Positions 31,155-40,253 of a stretch of 64,000 nt of DNA are shown piece by piece (position 1 is the stretch's first letter; the number at the start of each line of letters is the position of its first letter). The DNA comes from Bacillus sp. A301a_S52 (GTDB taxonomy: Bacteria > Bacillota > Bacilli > Bacillales > Salisediminibacteriaceae), in contig JABXYP010000001.1 in assembly GCA_024701455.1 (NCBI GenBank), positions 624,001-688,000 of the forward strand, written 5' to 3'. The translations under genes and the position numbers were made by a program. The notes beneath the pieces are model-generated. The model was given only the letters and a program-made list of their open reading frames with translations, made no database searches and had not been told where the DNA came from.

Positions 31155-32174
31155 TTATTGAATACCTTCAAAAACTTCGTTAACCATGAGAGTGACTGAA
31201 TTTAAACCGCCTCCAGCAATGTACCAAAGCTCTGGGTCAAGGTAAATGATGTTTCCTTCTTCATAAGCCGTTGTTTGCTGGATCAGATCATTATCTAACG
31301 TATCTTCCGCTGTGTCTTCACCGTCACCGGAAACGATCGCCCCTCTGTCAATGACAAACAAGTAGTCTGGATCAGTTTCTACGACATATTCAAATGAAAT
31401 GTTTTGACCGTGATTTGCATCTTCAATATTTTCGTCCGCTGGTGTTATACCAAATTCTTCGTGAAGGACGCCAAAACGAGAACCAGGACCGTAAGCACTT
31501 AATGCCCCTTCATTTGTCATAACAATGAGCCCTGTCCCTTCACTGTTGTTAGCAGCTTCATTTAGCTCTGCAATTTGTTCATCGAGACTAGCAAGCTTTT
31601 CTTCAACTTCAGCTTCTTTACCGAAGATGTCACCTAGAAGAGTGGCATTTTCTTTGAAGGAGTCGACATAGTTTTCTTGGTCAACACCGAGGTGAATAGT
31701 TGGAGCAATGTCGCTTAACTCATCGTAAGCTTCTGATGTACGTCCAGAAATAATGATTAAATCTGGATCAAGACCATAAATAGTTTCGAAATCTGGCTCG
31801 AACAACGTACCGGCGTTTTCATACTCATCACTTTCATATTGACTTAAAAAGCTCGGAATATTTCCTTGCGGGATAGCAACGGGATCAACGCCAATTTCTG
31901 TCAATGTATCGAGTGTACCAAAGTCAAAAACAACAACATTTTCAGGATTAGTCGGAACAATTGTTTCACCTAACTCATGCTCCACAGTTATTTCAGCAGG
32001 TTGTTCAGCATTTTCATTGGCATCATTGTTTTCTACATTTTCCTCTGCATGTGTGTTTGCATTATTAGTGTCTTCATCATTGTTACCTGTGGCGTTCTCA
32101 TCATTTGCTCCGCAAGCCACCGTAAAAATAGATAGTGCCATTGTTAGTGATAATAATGATAATGATTTTTTCAT
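31155..32174 (-). CDS. yclQ: Siderophore-binding lipoprotein, YclQ-like
   Basis: A 339-residue iron-siderophore ABC binding protein (FepB/FhuD class). The signal peptide ends at the lipobox VACG, followed by an acidic Asn/Glu/Asp-rich linker of about 40 residues, unusually long. The mature part (HELGETIVPTNPENVVVFDF, GLDPDLIIISGR, GQNISFEYVV) fits the YclQ/FatB type that binds petrobactin-like siderophores. The start at 32174 has AGGAGTG upstream; an open frame extends 26 codons further but without a site. Last gene of a four-gene operon with the same order as Bacillus yclNOPQ. Its codons 5-9 read as a Fur-box-like sequence. Confidence 0.9.
   Translation of the reverse strand: MKKSLSLLSLTMALSIFTVACGANDENATGNNDEDTNNANTHAEENVENNDANENAEQPAEITVEHELGETIVPTNPENVVVFDFGTLDTLTEIGVDPVAIPQGNIPSFLSQYESDEYENAGTLFEPDFETIYGLDPDLIIISGRTSEAYDELSDIAPTIHLGVDQENYVDSFKENATLLGDIFGKEAEVEEKLASLDEQIAELNEAANNSEGTGLIVMTNEGALSAYGPGSRFGVLHEEFGITPADENIEDANHGQNISFEYVVETDPDYLFVIDRGAIVSGDGEDTAEDTLDNDLIQQTTAYEEGNIIYLDPELWYIAGGGLNSVTLMVNEVFEGIQ
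32148..32162 (-). promoter_or_regulatory. Fur-box-like sequence inside the yclQ signal-peptide codons
   Basis: TTATCATTATTATCA, five codons of yclQ, matches TGATAATNATTATCA at 12 of 14 positions. It may be chance from Ser/Leu codons in the signal peptide or a second iron-response site. Confidence 0.3.
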
Positions 32175-32190
32175 GTTATAAAACACTCCT

Positions 32191-32949
32191 TTATGAGAAA
32201 TAAACGCATATTTGTTGGTTATTAATATCTTGAATTTGAATATCGATATCATAAATTTCTTTTAACGTGTCACTTTGAATGACGTCACATTTATGACCCT
32301 CTTTTACAATTTGGCCATCCTTAAGAGCGACGATGTAGTCGGAATAGCAAGAAGCAAAGTTAATATCATGAATGACAAGCACAACCGTTTTTCCTAACTC
32401 ATCCACCATTTTTCTAAGAACTTTCATGATTTGCACAGAATGTTTCATGTCAAGGTTATTTAATGGCTCATCTAAAAGGACATATTCTGTATCTTGAGCG
32501 ACGACCATGGCAATATAAGCACGTTGGCGCTGGCCACCACTTAGCTGATCGAGGTACTTATCCTGCATATCTTCCAATTCAAGATAGCTAATGGCTTCAT
32601 CAACATAACGCCAGTCTTCACTAGTTAAGTTACCTTGGGAATAAGGGAAACGGCCAAAAGAGACTAAATCTCTTACAGTTAAACGAATATTAATATGATT
32701 CGTTTGCTTTAAAATTGAGATTTTTTTAGCGAGCTCTCGATCTCTTATACCGCTAATATCTTCGCCTTCTATACGGATTTCCCCCTCATCTTTAACAATC
32801 AATCGGCTGATCATGGACAAGAGCGTACTTTTCCCGGCCCCATTCGGCCCGATAAAGGTGGTGATCTTCCCTTTTTGGATGTTCACTGAAACGTCTTTAA
32901 CTACCGGTTTATTACCGTATCTTTTAAATAATTTCAATGCTTCTACCAT
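32191..32949 (-). CDS. yclP: Siderophore ABC transporter ATPase, YclP-like
   Basis: A 252-residue ABC ATPase, the same length as Bacillus YclP. Walker A is GPNGAGKSTL, the signature is LSGGQRQRAY, and Walker B is YVLLDEP, followed by the switch histidine in VIHDIN. GGAGAG precedes the ATG. It overlaps the end of yclO by 7 bases, showing coupling. It energises import through YclN and YclO. Confidence 0.95.
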   Translation of the reverse strand: MVEALKLFKRYGNKPVVKDVSVNIQKGKITTFIGPNGAGKSTLLSMISRLIVKDEGEIRIEGEDISGIRDRELAKKISILKQTNHINIRLTVRDLVSFGRFPYSQGNLTSEDWRYVDEAISYLELEDMQDKYLDQLSGGQRQRAYIAMVVAQDTEYVLLDEPLNNLDMKHSVQIMKVLRKMVDELGKTVVLVIHDINFASCYSDYIVALKDGQIVKEGHKCDVIQSDTLKEIYDIDIQIQDINNQQICVYFS

Positions 32950-33893
32950 GATTTTCTCTCCTTTAACAGTAAGTATAGAAAATACACACCGCCGATAAAA
33001 TTAATGATCACACTTAACGTTGTTTCAAATGTGAAGACTCTCTCAACAATCAGTTGACCCCCTACTAGTGCGATAATACTTACAAAAATACTAGCAGGAA
33101 TGATCTGACTATGTTTATACGTTTTAAGAAACTCATAAGTCACATTTGCTACGAGTAACCCGAGAAAGGTAATCGGCCCTACAAGTGCAGTAGAAATTGA
33201 AATGAGTATAGCTACGACAAAAAGCATCCGCTTGATGAGTTTGTTATATGGAAGGCCAAGGTTAATAGAATGGTCTTTACCTAATGAAATAACATCGAGA
33301 AACTTTGTGAAACGCAGACAGTAAATACTTATGACGATAAATGATATGACGGAAATAAGGAGTAAATCAGTGTTGACATTATTGAAACTGGCAAACATCC
33401 GGTTTTGCACCGTCTGGAATTCGTTAGGGTCTATCAATACTTGCATAAAGGTTGTTAAGCTTGAAAAAAAAGTACCGAGTATCAACCCAACGAGTAAGAG
33501 AAAATAAATATTATGGCCTTCCTCGCGAAACAGTAATTGATAAAAAACGAATGAAAATAGGATCATACCGCCTGCTGACAGGACAAAGTTGAGGTTCGCG
33601 TTAGTCATAGCGATACTCATTGACCCGAATGTAAAGATCACGAATGTTTGAATAAGCATGTAAAGCGAATCTAGGCCGATAATGCTTGGCGTTAAAATGC
33701 GATTGTTAGTAATTGTCTGGAACACAACTGTAGCAAAGGCAATTGCAGCCCCTGTTATGACAATAGCAAGTAATATTTTTCCTCGTCTCGGCAGCACGTA
33801 TTCCCAGTGACCGCCTGAGTCATAAACCATAAAGATTGTGGCTAGGATAACGGAAATTAAAATTAAAATAGTTAACTTTGTTTTATAGCCCAT
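32943..33893 (-). CDS. yclO: Siderophore ABC transporter permease, YclO-like
   Basis: A 316-residue FecCD-type permease with about nine or ten hydrophobic segments. GPITFLGLLVANVTYEF near residue 235 is the conserved cytoplasmic coupling region. GGAGGAG lies 5 bases before the ATG. It overlaps yclN by 11 bases and yclP by 7. Forms the membrane channel with YclN. Confidence 0.95.
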   Translation of the reverse strand: MGYKTKLTILILISVILATIFMVYDSGGHWEYVLPRRGKILLAIVITGAAIAFATVVFQTITNNRILTPSIIGLDSLYMLIQTFVIFTFGSMSIAMTNANLNFVLSAGGMILFSFVFYQLLFREEGHNIYFLLLVGLILGTFFSSLTTFMQVLIDPNEFQTVQNRMFASFNNVNTDLLLISVISFIVISIYCLRFTKFLDVISLGKDHSINLGLPYNKLIKRMLFVVAILISISTALVGPITFLGLLVANVTYEFLKTYKHSQIIPASIFVSIIALVGGQLIVERVFTFETTLSVIINFIGGVYFLYLLLKERKSW

Positions 33894-34839
33894 ATTTTCT
33901 CCTCCTTAGTAACAAATAAAGGAAGAGACCACTACCAATAACGCCAACTGTCAATCCAATCGGTATTTCATATGGAAAAATGATAAGTCGGCCGAGAATA
34001 TCACACACTAAAACAAATATAGCGCCTAAAACAGCTGTAAAAGGCAAATTTTTTCGGATGTTATCCCCAAGATAGATCGTGACAATATTAGGCACTACAA
34101 GACCAAGAAATGGGATGGTACCTACCGTTAGAACAATAGAGGAGGTAATAACCGCTACGATAACGAGACCAAGATTCACCACTTGTTTGTAATTTAATCC
34201 TAAATTTTTTGAGAAATCCTCGCCCATTCCAGCAACAGTAAAGCGGTTTGCATACAAGTATGCCAGCAGGACCAAGGGAATCGTTATGTACAATGTTTCA
34301 TAATTCCCACGCATCGTCGTAGCAAAGTTCCCTTGCAACCAGGCAGTCATGTTCTGGATCAGGTCATGCCTGTATGCAAAGAAAGTCGTGATTGAACCAA
34401 TTATATTTCCGAACATTAACCCTACGAGTGGAATAAAAATAGGGTCCTTAAATTTTACTCGGTTTAAGATATGCATAAATAGGAAGGTTCCAGCAATTGC
34501 AAAGGCCATCGCAATAAGCATTCTCGTCAAGGGAGCAGCTGATGAAAATAACATGATGGAGACCAGGATGCCGAGGCGGGCTGAATCCATCGTTCCTGCT
34601 GTAGTCGGTGATACAAATTTGTTCCGTGTGAGCTGTTGCATAATTAAGCCTGCAATGCTCATCCCTATTCCTGCAATAAGTATACTAATCAGTCGGGGAA
34701 CGCGGCTCGTCCAGAAAATGTTAGATTGCTGATCAGACATATTAAACAAATCTAGAGGAGAGAGTGATGTTGCCCCAATAAAAAGTGATAAAAAAGATGC
34801 TATAGCAAGTAATACGATCATCATTATAAGCTTCTTCAT
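33883..34839 (-). CDS. yclN: Siderophore ABC transporter permease, YclN-like
   Basis: A 318-residue FecCD-type permease and first gene of the operon. Conserved features include GMSIAGLIMQQLTRNKFVSP, TVGTIPFLGLVVPNIV and a C-terminal GVIGSGLFLYLLLRR. I use ATG at 34839, giving MKKLIMMIVLL; an ATG 7 codons upstream precedes the GGAGG site and so is unlikely. A Fur-like box is 87 bases upstream, which fits iron-starvation control. Confidence 0.93.
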   Translation of the reverse strand: MKKLIMMIVLLAIASFLSLFIGATSLSPLDLFNMSDQQSNIFWTSRVPRLISILIAGIGMSIAGLIMQQLTRNKFVSPTTAGTMDSARLGILVSIMLFSSAAPLTRMLIAMAFAIAGTFLFMHILNRVKFKDPIFIPLVGLMFGNIIGSITTFFAYRHDLIQNMTAWLQGNFATTMRGNYETLYITIPLVLLAYLYANRFTVAGMGEDFSKNLGLNYKQVVNLGLVIVAVITSSIVLTVGTIPFLGLVVPNIVTIYLGDNIRKNLPFTAVLGAIFVLVCDILGRLIIFPYEIPIGLTVGVIGSGLFLYLLLRRRKYGL

Positions 34840-34925
34840 CAAAATCCAGTCCTCCAACATCCATTACCAAATGATCTCTAAGCCCTCCCACAACATAATT
34901 AGAATTAAAATCATTATTGATTACA

Positions 34926-34946
34926 TGATAATGAGATTCATTATCA
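34926..34946. promoter_or_regulatory. Fur box upstream of yclNOPQ
   Basis: TGATAATGAGATTCATTATC followed by A is a near-perfect palindrome of overlapping GATAAT-type hexamers, as in Bacillus Fur boxes. The stretch on to 35242 holds nothing else. Confidence 0.8.
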
Positions 34947-35242
34947 ATTGTGAGCTCAAGTACCATTTTAACATGTTTACTCATGATCGCAAGAACTTTT
35001 TATCCATAAAAGCTATTAAACTATAAGAAATCACAAATGGTTCACATTTATATTTTGTTAGTTGTCAACCATTTACCATAGTGTTTTATAAGAGGCAGTT
35101 TTTCTCTTGAAATAAGTGGTCTCTCTTTCCGAGTGGGCGTCCAGAGGCTCTGGTTTTATTCGACAAGGACCTTTTTAAAGGTGAAACGTGTGTGGGGATT
35201 AATACGACTAAAATTTTCCCTATTATTATATTATTCAATGAT

Positions 35243-35262
35243 TAGTGACAAGGCTGTCACTA
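35243..35262. promoter_or_regulatory. Perfect inverted repeat upstream of uppP
   Basis: TAGTGACA, AGGC, TGTCACTA. The core TGACA-N4-TGTCA resembles the inverted repeat (TNACA-N4-TGTAA) reported for BceR-type regulators of bacitracin-response genes. That would suit uppP, but the match is inferred by eye. Confidence 0.45.
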
Positions 35263-35374
35263 CAAAAGATTTATTAATTTAAAAAATATGAAGTCTTAGG
35301 TAAGTTGAGAGATTAACACGCTTTATAAAAAATGGTACGATAATCATTCATGGGTTTAGTTAAGGAGGCTTTTT

Positions 35375-36184
35375 ATGACATTTAGTGAGATTATTCAATA
35401 TATTATTCTTGGAGTGATTCAGGGGGCTACAGAGCCGTTACCTGTGTCATCTAGTGGTCATTTACGAATCGTATCCTATTTTTTTGGAGTAGATGTACCT
35501 GACCTTCATCTTGAGGTGTTTTTAAATGGGGCCTCTCTTTTAGCTGTTTTTATTGTGTATAAGACAGATTTATTAGTTATGGTGAGAGAAACACTCAATC
35601 ATGTGCGAAAGCCTTCTGAAAAAACTGTATCGTCTTTTAAATTGTCAATGTTCATAATCGTGGGGACGATTCCGGCAGTTGTAGCAGGAGGCTTATTACG
35701 AGGGTTTATTGGTGGGGAGATGACCCACATTCATTATGTGGCAGTGGCATTAATTATAACGGGTATGGCTTTATGGCTAATTCGTCGCATGACAGGCTAT
35801 AAAAGAGAGGGGGATATGACGTATGCTGATGCCATAATAGTAGGTGTTGCTCAAGCTTTTGCTCTTGTGCCTGGTATTAGCAGATCCGGTGCTACAATTG
35901 TAGCTGCCCTCGCTAGAAAAATAGAAGCTGAAACGGCTTTGAAATTTTCATTTTTTTTATCAATCCCTGTTAGTATCGGGAGTCTCGTGCTGGAATCCTC
36001 CGTTATTGTAGAGAGGATGGTCTCGAATGATTTCCTCCTTCTCTATCTTATTGCTTTTCTTGTTTCATTAGTTGTCTCTATTTTTGCTATTAAGTTGTTA
36101 ATTAATATGGTGACACGAGGCAAGCTGTTATACTTCTCTCTTTACTGCTTTTCAGTGGCAGTGGCTGTGTTTGTATTTGCATAA
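35375..36184 (+). CDS. uppP: Undecaprenyl-diphosphatase
   Basis: A 269-residue polytopic membrane enzyme of the BacA/UppP family, which recycles the undecaprenyl carrier for cell-wall synthesis and confers bacitracin tolerance. The two catalytic motifs are QGATEPLPVSSSGHL near residue 15 and LVPGISRSGATIV near residue 165. TAAGGAGG precedes the ATG. Single gene; no clear terminator before the hairpin repeat that follows. Confidence 0.95.
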   Translation: MTFSEIIQYIILGVIQGATEPLPVSSSGHLRIVSYFFGVDVPDLHLEVFLNGASLLAVFIVYKTDLLVMVRETLNHVRKPSEKTVSSFKLSMFIIVGTIPAVVAGGLLRGFIGGEMTHIHYVAVALIITGMALWLIRRMTGYKREGDMTYADAIIVGVAQAFALVPGISRSGATIVAALARKIEAETALKFSFFLSIPVSIGSLVLESSVIVERMVSNDFLLLYLIAFLVSLVVSIFAIKLLINMVTRGKLLYFSLYCFSVAVAVFVFA

Positions 36185-36217
36185 GAGGAGCTGCTTTTCT
36201 TAGGTTATTTCGTTTAA

Positions 36218-36345
36218 CACAGATAAAAGCGTCCGTAAAACTGCCGGCTCAAAACAGAAAGGAGAGCGAAAGTTATTTAGACGGGAGATAACGGACGCTA
36301 ATGTCCTGATTAACTCAATTCCCCTTGATTAAAGGGGAGTTTTAT
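36218..36345 (+). repeat. Intergenic hairpin repeat, intermediate form
   Basis: Arms AGCGTCCGTAAAACTGCCGG and CGGGAGATAACGGACGCT, then ATGTCCTGATTAACTCAATT and CCCCTTGATTAAAGGGGAGT ending in TTTAT. The last part forms a small hairpin of its own. Confidence 0.8.
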
Positions 36346-36495
36346 CGGTGGAAATGGTCATTTGTCAGTGACTACTATCTTTTTTCCACATGTATCACTA
36401 TGGTTGGAGAAAATGATTGTGTTTTTTGGAATAAGAGTGAAGTAGGCAGGCCACTCTAATAGGTATAAACTGAGTGGATTGCAGAGGTGGCAAGT

Positions 36496-37953
36496 GTGAG
36501 CGAAGCGGAGGTACCGGTATTTAAGTCATTTGCAGAGACTATTTCTTTTTTAACAGAACAAATGCGAGTGGAGAAAAACTTTGATATCATTCATCACGAA
36601 CTTATTTATGGTGATCGAAAGTTTGGCTTATTCTTTGTAGATGCTTTCGCAAAAGACTTAATCATGGTTAACATCATGAGAGAGTTATCAACAATTAAAG
36701 AAGAGGATTTACAAAACAATCCCACTAAGTATTTAGTAGAAAGAGTTATTCCTCATATAGAAGTGGAAACATCGGACGATCTTGAAGATGTCATAAGCCA
36801 AATATTATCAGGTCAGGCTGCCCTTGTAGGAGAAGGATTAGAAGAAGTTATTTTACTGGATATTCGTGAATATCCTGCGAGGTCCCCAGAGGAACCAGAT
36901 ATTGAGCGTGTTGTAAGAGGTCCTCGAGATGGCTTTGTTGAAACACTTGTTTTCAATATCGGATTGTTACGGCGTCGCTTGCGTGATCGATCACTTATTA
37001 TGGAATATATGCAGGTGGGGATCCGTTCCAAAACGGATATTACTCTTGCCTACCTTGATAGTGTGGCAGACCCCGAATTGTTGGATCGAGTGCGAAGTAA
37101 ACTTGAAAACATCGAGATAGATGGTTTGCCGATGGCGGAAAAAACGGTAGAAGAATATCTTTTTAAGAAAAGTTTACTGCCGTTTCCCCTAGTTCGCTAT
37201 ACAGAGAGGCCGGATAGTGCGGCTGCCCATGTATTAGAAGGACACATCCTTGTTTTAGTAGATGGCTCTCCAAGTGTTATGATTTGTCCAACTACATACT
37301 GGCACCACTTACAGCATGCTGAGGAATACAGGCAAGAACCGTTAATAGGAGGGTTTCTTAGATGGATTCGTTTCATAGCTGTCTGGTCATCCATTTTTTT
37401 GCTTCCTCTTTGGTTTTTGTATGCGAGTGTGCCTGACATTGTCCCTGACGCCATTCATTATATAGGGCCAGATGATACAGGAGAGGTCCCTTTAATTATT
37501 CAGCTCCTGCTTGCAGAGGTCGGATTAGAAATTTTAAGAATGGCGGCTATACATACACCGAATGCCTTAGCAACTGCTCTAGGACTTGTAGCAGCCATTC
37601 TCATTGGTGAAGTAGCAATTGAAGTAGGATTATTTACACATGAAGTGATTCTTTACATTGCAGTGGCAGCTCTAGCAAGCTACGCGACGCCAAGTTATGA
37701 AATGAGTATTGCAAACAGAGTTATCAGACTGCTGTTGCTCATCATTACATCGTTATTTGGATTACTAGGTTTTGTTTTAGGATCCGTCATACTTCTTATC
37801 GCTTTAGCGATGACGAAAACATTAAATACACCCTACTTGTGGCCGTTCATACCATTTAACGGGAAAGCTTTCGCTGACGTCTTGTTTCGCGCACCAATAC
37901 CAACTAAACATAGACGTCCCTCTGTCCTCCACCCCCTAGATAAAACGAAATAA
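36496..37953 (+). CDS. spoVAF: SpoVAF-like spore germination protein (GerA family A subunit)
   Basis: A 485-residue GerAA-family membrane protein: a soluble N-terminal part (about 1-285) and a C-terminal membrane part. Sequences such as VVRGPRDGFVETLVFN, MEYMQVGIRSKTDI, VRYTERPDSAAAHVLEGHIL and NTPYLWPFIPFN are close to SpoVAF. The GTG at 36496 is preferred over one three codons upstream, because GAGGTGG lies just before it. In Bacillus subtilis spoVAF ends the spoVA operon; here it stands alone, without spoVA genes or gerAB/gerAC partners. It marks the organism as a spore former. Confidence 0.9.
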   Translation: MSEAEVPVFKSFAETISFLTEQMRVEKNFDIIHHELIYGDRKFGLFFVDAFAKDLIMVNIMRELSTIKEEDLQNNPTKYLVERVIPHIEVETSDDLEDVISQILSGQAALVGEGLEEVILLDIREYPARSPEEPDIERVVRGPRDGFVETLVFNIGLLRRRLRDRSLIMEYMQVGIRSKTDITLAYLDSVADPELLDRVRSKLENIEIDGLPMAEKTVEEYLFKKSLLPFPLVRYTERPDSAAAHVLEGHILVLVDGSPSVMICPTTYWHHLQHAEEYRQEPLIGGFLRWIRFIAVWSSIFLLPLWFLYASVPDIVPDAIHYIGPDDTGEVPLIIQLLLAEVGLEILRMAAIHTPNALATALGLVAAILIGEVAIEVGLFTHEVILYIAVAALASYATPSYEMSIANRVIRLLLLIITSLFGLLGFVLGSVILLIALAMTKTLNTPYLWPFIPFNGKAFADVLFRAPIPTKHRRPSVLHPLDKTK

Positions 37954-37956
37954 TAT

Positions 37957-37992
37957 GAAAAAAACAGCCCCCAAAAAGCTTTTGGGGGCTGT
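37957..37992 (-). terminator. Terminator of mgtE
   Basis: ACAGCCCCCAAAA pairs with TTTTGGGGGCTGT; a run of seven T follows on the minus strand and none on the plus strand. Confidence 0.85.
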
Positions 37993-38005
37993 CATTTAGG
38001 TTTGA

Positions 38006-38118
38006 TGCTGGAAAATCAGCCGTTGTTGTTGAAAATCAAGGATCAATGCAGAAAATTCAAAGTTCGTTGCTGAAAAATCAGGGTATACTGCTGAAAACCT
38101 AAGTTGAGCTGCTGAAAA
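38006..38118 (-). repeat. Array of six TTTTCAGCA-type units with about 21-bp period
   Basis: Plus-strand TGCTGAAAA-like units start at 38006, 38027, 38047, 38068, 38089 and 38110: spacings 21, 20, 21, 21, 21. Three units nearest mgtE are perfect; three further away carry substitutions. The array lies between the mgtE stop and its terminator, the same arrangement as at 17958-18051. Confidence 0.9.
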
Positions 38119-38122
38119 CCTT

Positions 38123-39484
38123 CTATAGATAAGCAATTAAAGATGTCGCGATCGAAAAGTAGATGAGTAATCCTATAATATCGTTTACGGTCGTAATAAA
38201 TGGCCCCGAAGCGATTGCAGGATCCAGCTTCATTTTATTAATCGCTAATGGGACGATTGTTCCAATGACAGTAGCGATACTAAGAGAGAGAAAAATAGAT
38301 ACGCCTACAATAAAAGCGAGCCACACGCTACCGTGTAAAAATGGAATAATGATCATTAATGTAACAGCACACATTAAGCCAAGCATTAGGCCGGTGCCAA
38401 ATTCTCTCATGACCATTTTACTGAGGCTCTTCTTTTCAAGTTGCCCAAGAGCGAGAGAGCGAACGGCGACAGCTAATGATTGAGTTCCGGTGTTACCAGC
38501 TGAGTCCATAATTAACGGAATAAATCCTGCGAGAAGAACGACCGACTCAAGTGTTTCTTCAAATTGTCCTATTACCCCGGCTGTGATCATCCCAAAAAAC
38601 ATAAGTAGAATAATCCAAGGGGCCCGCTTTTTAGCTGCTGAAAAGGCGGAAAGTGTTAAGTCTGTTGCCCCTCTTGAAGCGGCAAATTCACCGATGTCTT
38701 CAGTAGCCTCTTCTTCCATAACATCAAGGATGTCATCAACTGTTATAATGCCGACGAGTTTATTCGTTTCTGTTGTGACAGGTACAGCAAGAAAATCATA
38801 CTTTTTAAATAATGTAGCAACATTTTCTTGGTCTTCACTTGTTGGAACGGATACAACACGAGAGCTCATCACAGTCTCAACCAGGCTGTCTGGTTCCGAG
38901 GTGATTAAATCACGCAGTGAGACAACACCAACAAGTTCAAACTTTTCGTTAATAACATATAAATAATAAATCGTTTCCGCATCTGGTCCTTCTTGGCGTA
39001 ATACTTCAATAACCTCTTTTATAGTAGAAGAAGCACGTAAGCTAATAAACTCCTTTGTCATGATTGCGCCAGCCGTTTCTTCTTCATAAGCGAGGAGCTC
39101 TTTAATATCTTGTGCGTCTTTTTCTTCTAAGCCTTCGATAATGGCTGAAGCCTTCGTTTCATGAATTTCACCAAGGAAGTCAGCAACATTGTCAGCTGAC
39201 ATATGTGAAATCATATCCTGGGCATACGTATCGTCTAATTCCAGTAAATACTTTTTTTGGTCCTCTATTTGGAGCTCTTCAAAGATTTCTGCGAATTCCT
39301 CAGGCGATAAATACTCATACATTTTTTGACGTTGAGAATGGGATGTTGCTAGATAGATATCAAGTTGATCTTGTGGATGGAGTTCAAAGAAAAGCTCTCT
39401 AAATTGTTGAATATTCTCTGCGTTAATGGCTCTTAATACGGATTGTGCATAGTCGTGACGGTTTTGTGCCGTTAATTTAACCAT
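38123..39484 (-). CDS. mgtE: Magnesium transporter MgtE
   Basis: A 453-residue Mg2+ channel/transporter: helical N domain (about 1-130) of acidic repeats, a CBS pair (about 135-260, MTKEFISLRASSTIKEV and GIITVDDILDVMEEEA) and five membrane helices at the C terminus with PLIMDSAGNTGTQSLAVAVR. Length is normal. AAAGGAGG precedes the ATG. It is controlled by an M-box leader about 200 bases upstream, so expression rises when Mg2+ is low. Confidence 0.96.
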   Translation of the reverse strand: MVKLTAQNRHDYAQSVLRAINAENIQQFRELFFELHPQDQLDIYLATSHSQRQKMYEYLSPEEFAEIFEELQIEDQKKYLLELDDTYAQDMISHMSADNVADFLGEIHETKASAIIEGLEEKDAQDIKELLAYEEETAGAIMTKEFISLRASSTIKEVIEVLRQEGPDAETIYYLYVINEKFELVGVVSLRDLITSEPDSLVETVMSSRVVSVPTSEDQENVATLFKKYDFLAVPVTTETNKLVGIITVDDILDVMEEEATEDIGEFAASRGATDLTLSAFSAAKKRAPWIILLMFFGMITAGVIGQFEETLESVVLLAGFIPLIMDSAGNTGTQSLAVAVRSLALGQLEKKSLSKMVMREFGTGLMLGLMCAVTLMIIIPFLHGSVWLAFIVGVSIFLSLSIATVIGTIVPLAINKMKLDPAIASGPFITTVNDIIGLLIYFSIATSLIAYL

Positions 39485-39688
39485 GACAAAAGCCTCCTTT
39501 TAGTAAGGGACAGCCATATCCTCACTATGTGAGTGAGAAAAAAAGTCCCTTTTTAGTAGTTTTACACGTGAACAAAAATTTAAACTAGGTTTGGGAACGG
39601 GGTCCATGTTTTCCTCACTCCTTTCACATCTTCTTTCCTTTAAAGACAGCTCAAAGGTCATTAAAGAAAAGAGCTGATAAATTGGACA

Positions 39689-39923
39689 TAAAAAAACACC
39701 ATTCACGAATGAAAGGTGTAGAAGAACATGTTAAATAATCCATAATGAATAGCATCATTATACCACCTCCATTCGTAGAGCTTTAGCACTGTATGGCATA
39801 GGACGATGCCAGCTACATTAAAAATCACCTTAAGTCGATGATCTCTGTTGACCCATTGGCGTCTTTGGACATTTTTGGGCAGCAGCGTATCTCCATACAG
39901 GAGCCTCACCTAACGAGGGTTCT
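39689..39923 (-). promoter_or_regulatory. M-box (ykoK) magnesium riboswitch with terminator
   Basis: On the minus strand the leader shows the family's near-invariant blocks: CTCGTTAGGTGAGGCTCCTG, TATGGAGATACGCTGCTGCC, GACGCCAATGGGTCAACAGA, AATCATCGACTTAAGGTGA and CCTATGCCATACAGTGCTAA. A terminator (ACACCTTTCATTC with GAATGGTGT and a T run, 39689-39720) lies downstream. High Mg2+ should cause termination before mgtE. Open frames inside this leader are not genes. Confidence 0.97.
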
Positions 39924-40102
39924 TTAGTTGTCAGTGGAATTATATATCCTATAAGCATCCCCTGTCAATGCTGTTTTGTAAAAATAAAAAAGGATTAGAC
40001 GTGTAAAAAGTTCATATGATAAAAATGTGAGCTAATTGTGCCACTTACATCTGGCGGTTTTGAGCATTTTTCATTATACTTTATGATTGATGAGTTTTTT
40101 AT

Positions 40103-40253
40103 CACAGAAAACCGTCCGTAAAGCTCTCGGTTCAAAATAGAGGGCCGATTTAAACCTATTTATGCGGGAAGTAACGGCCGGTAATGTCCTGATTGACTCA
40201 ACGACCAAACAGTGGTGGAAGAACGAACGCCCCTGATTGAAGAATCGTTTTAT
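40103..40253 (+). repeat. Intergenic hairpin repeat, long form
   Basis: Arms ACCGTCCGTAAAGCTCTCGG and GCGGGAAGTAACGGCCGGT, then ATGTCCTGATTGACTCAACG, AGTGGTGGAAGAACGAACG, CCTGATTGAAGAATCG and TTTTAT. Confidence 0.8.

Noticed and set aside
31155..37953. A genomic island around the siderophore and sporulation genes
   Set aside because: No integrase, tRNA, attachment repeats or visible composition change; the genes are core Bacillaceae functions.
39500..39909. Two open frames of 68 codons on the minus strand upstream of mgtE
   Set aside because: They fall inside the M-box riboswitch and the leader that follows, with no independent evidence of coding.
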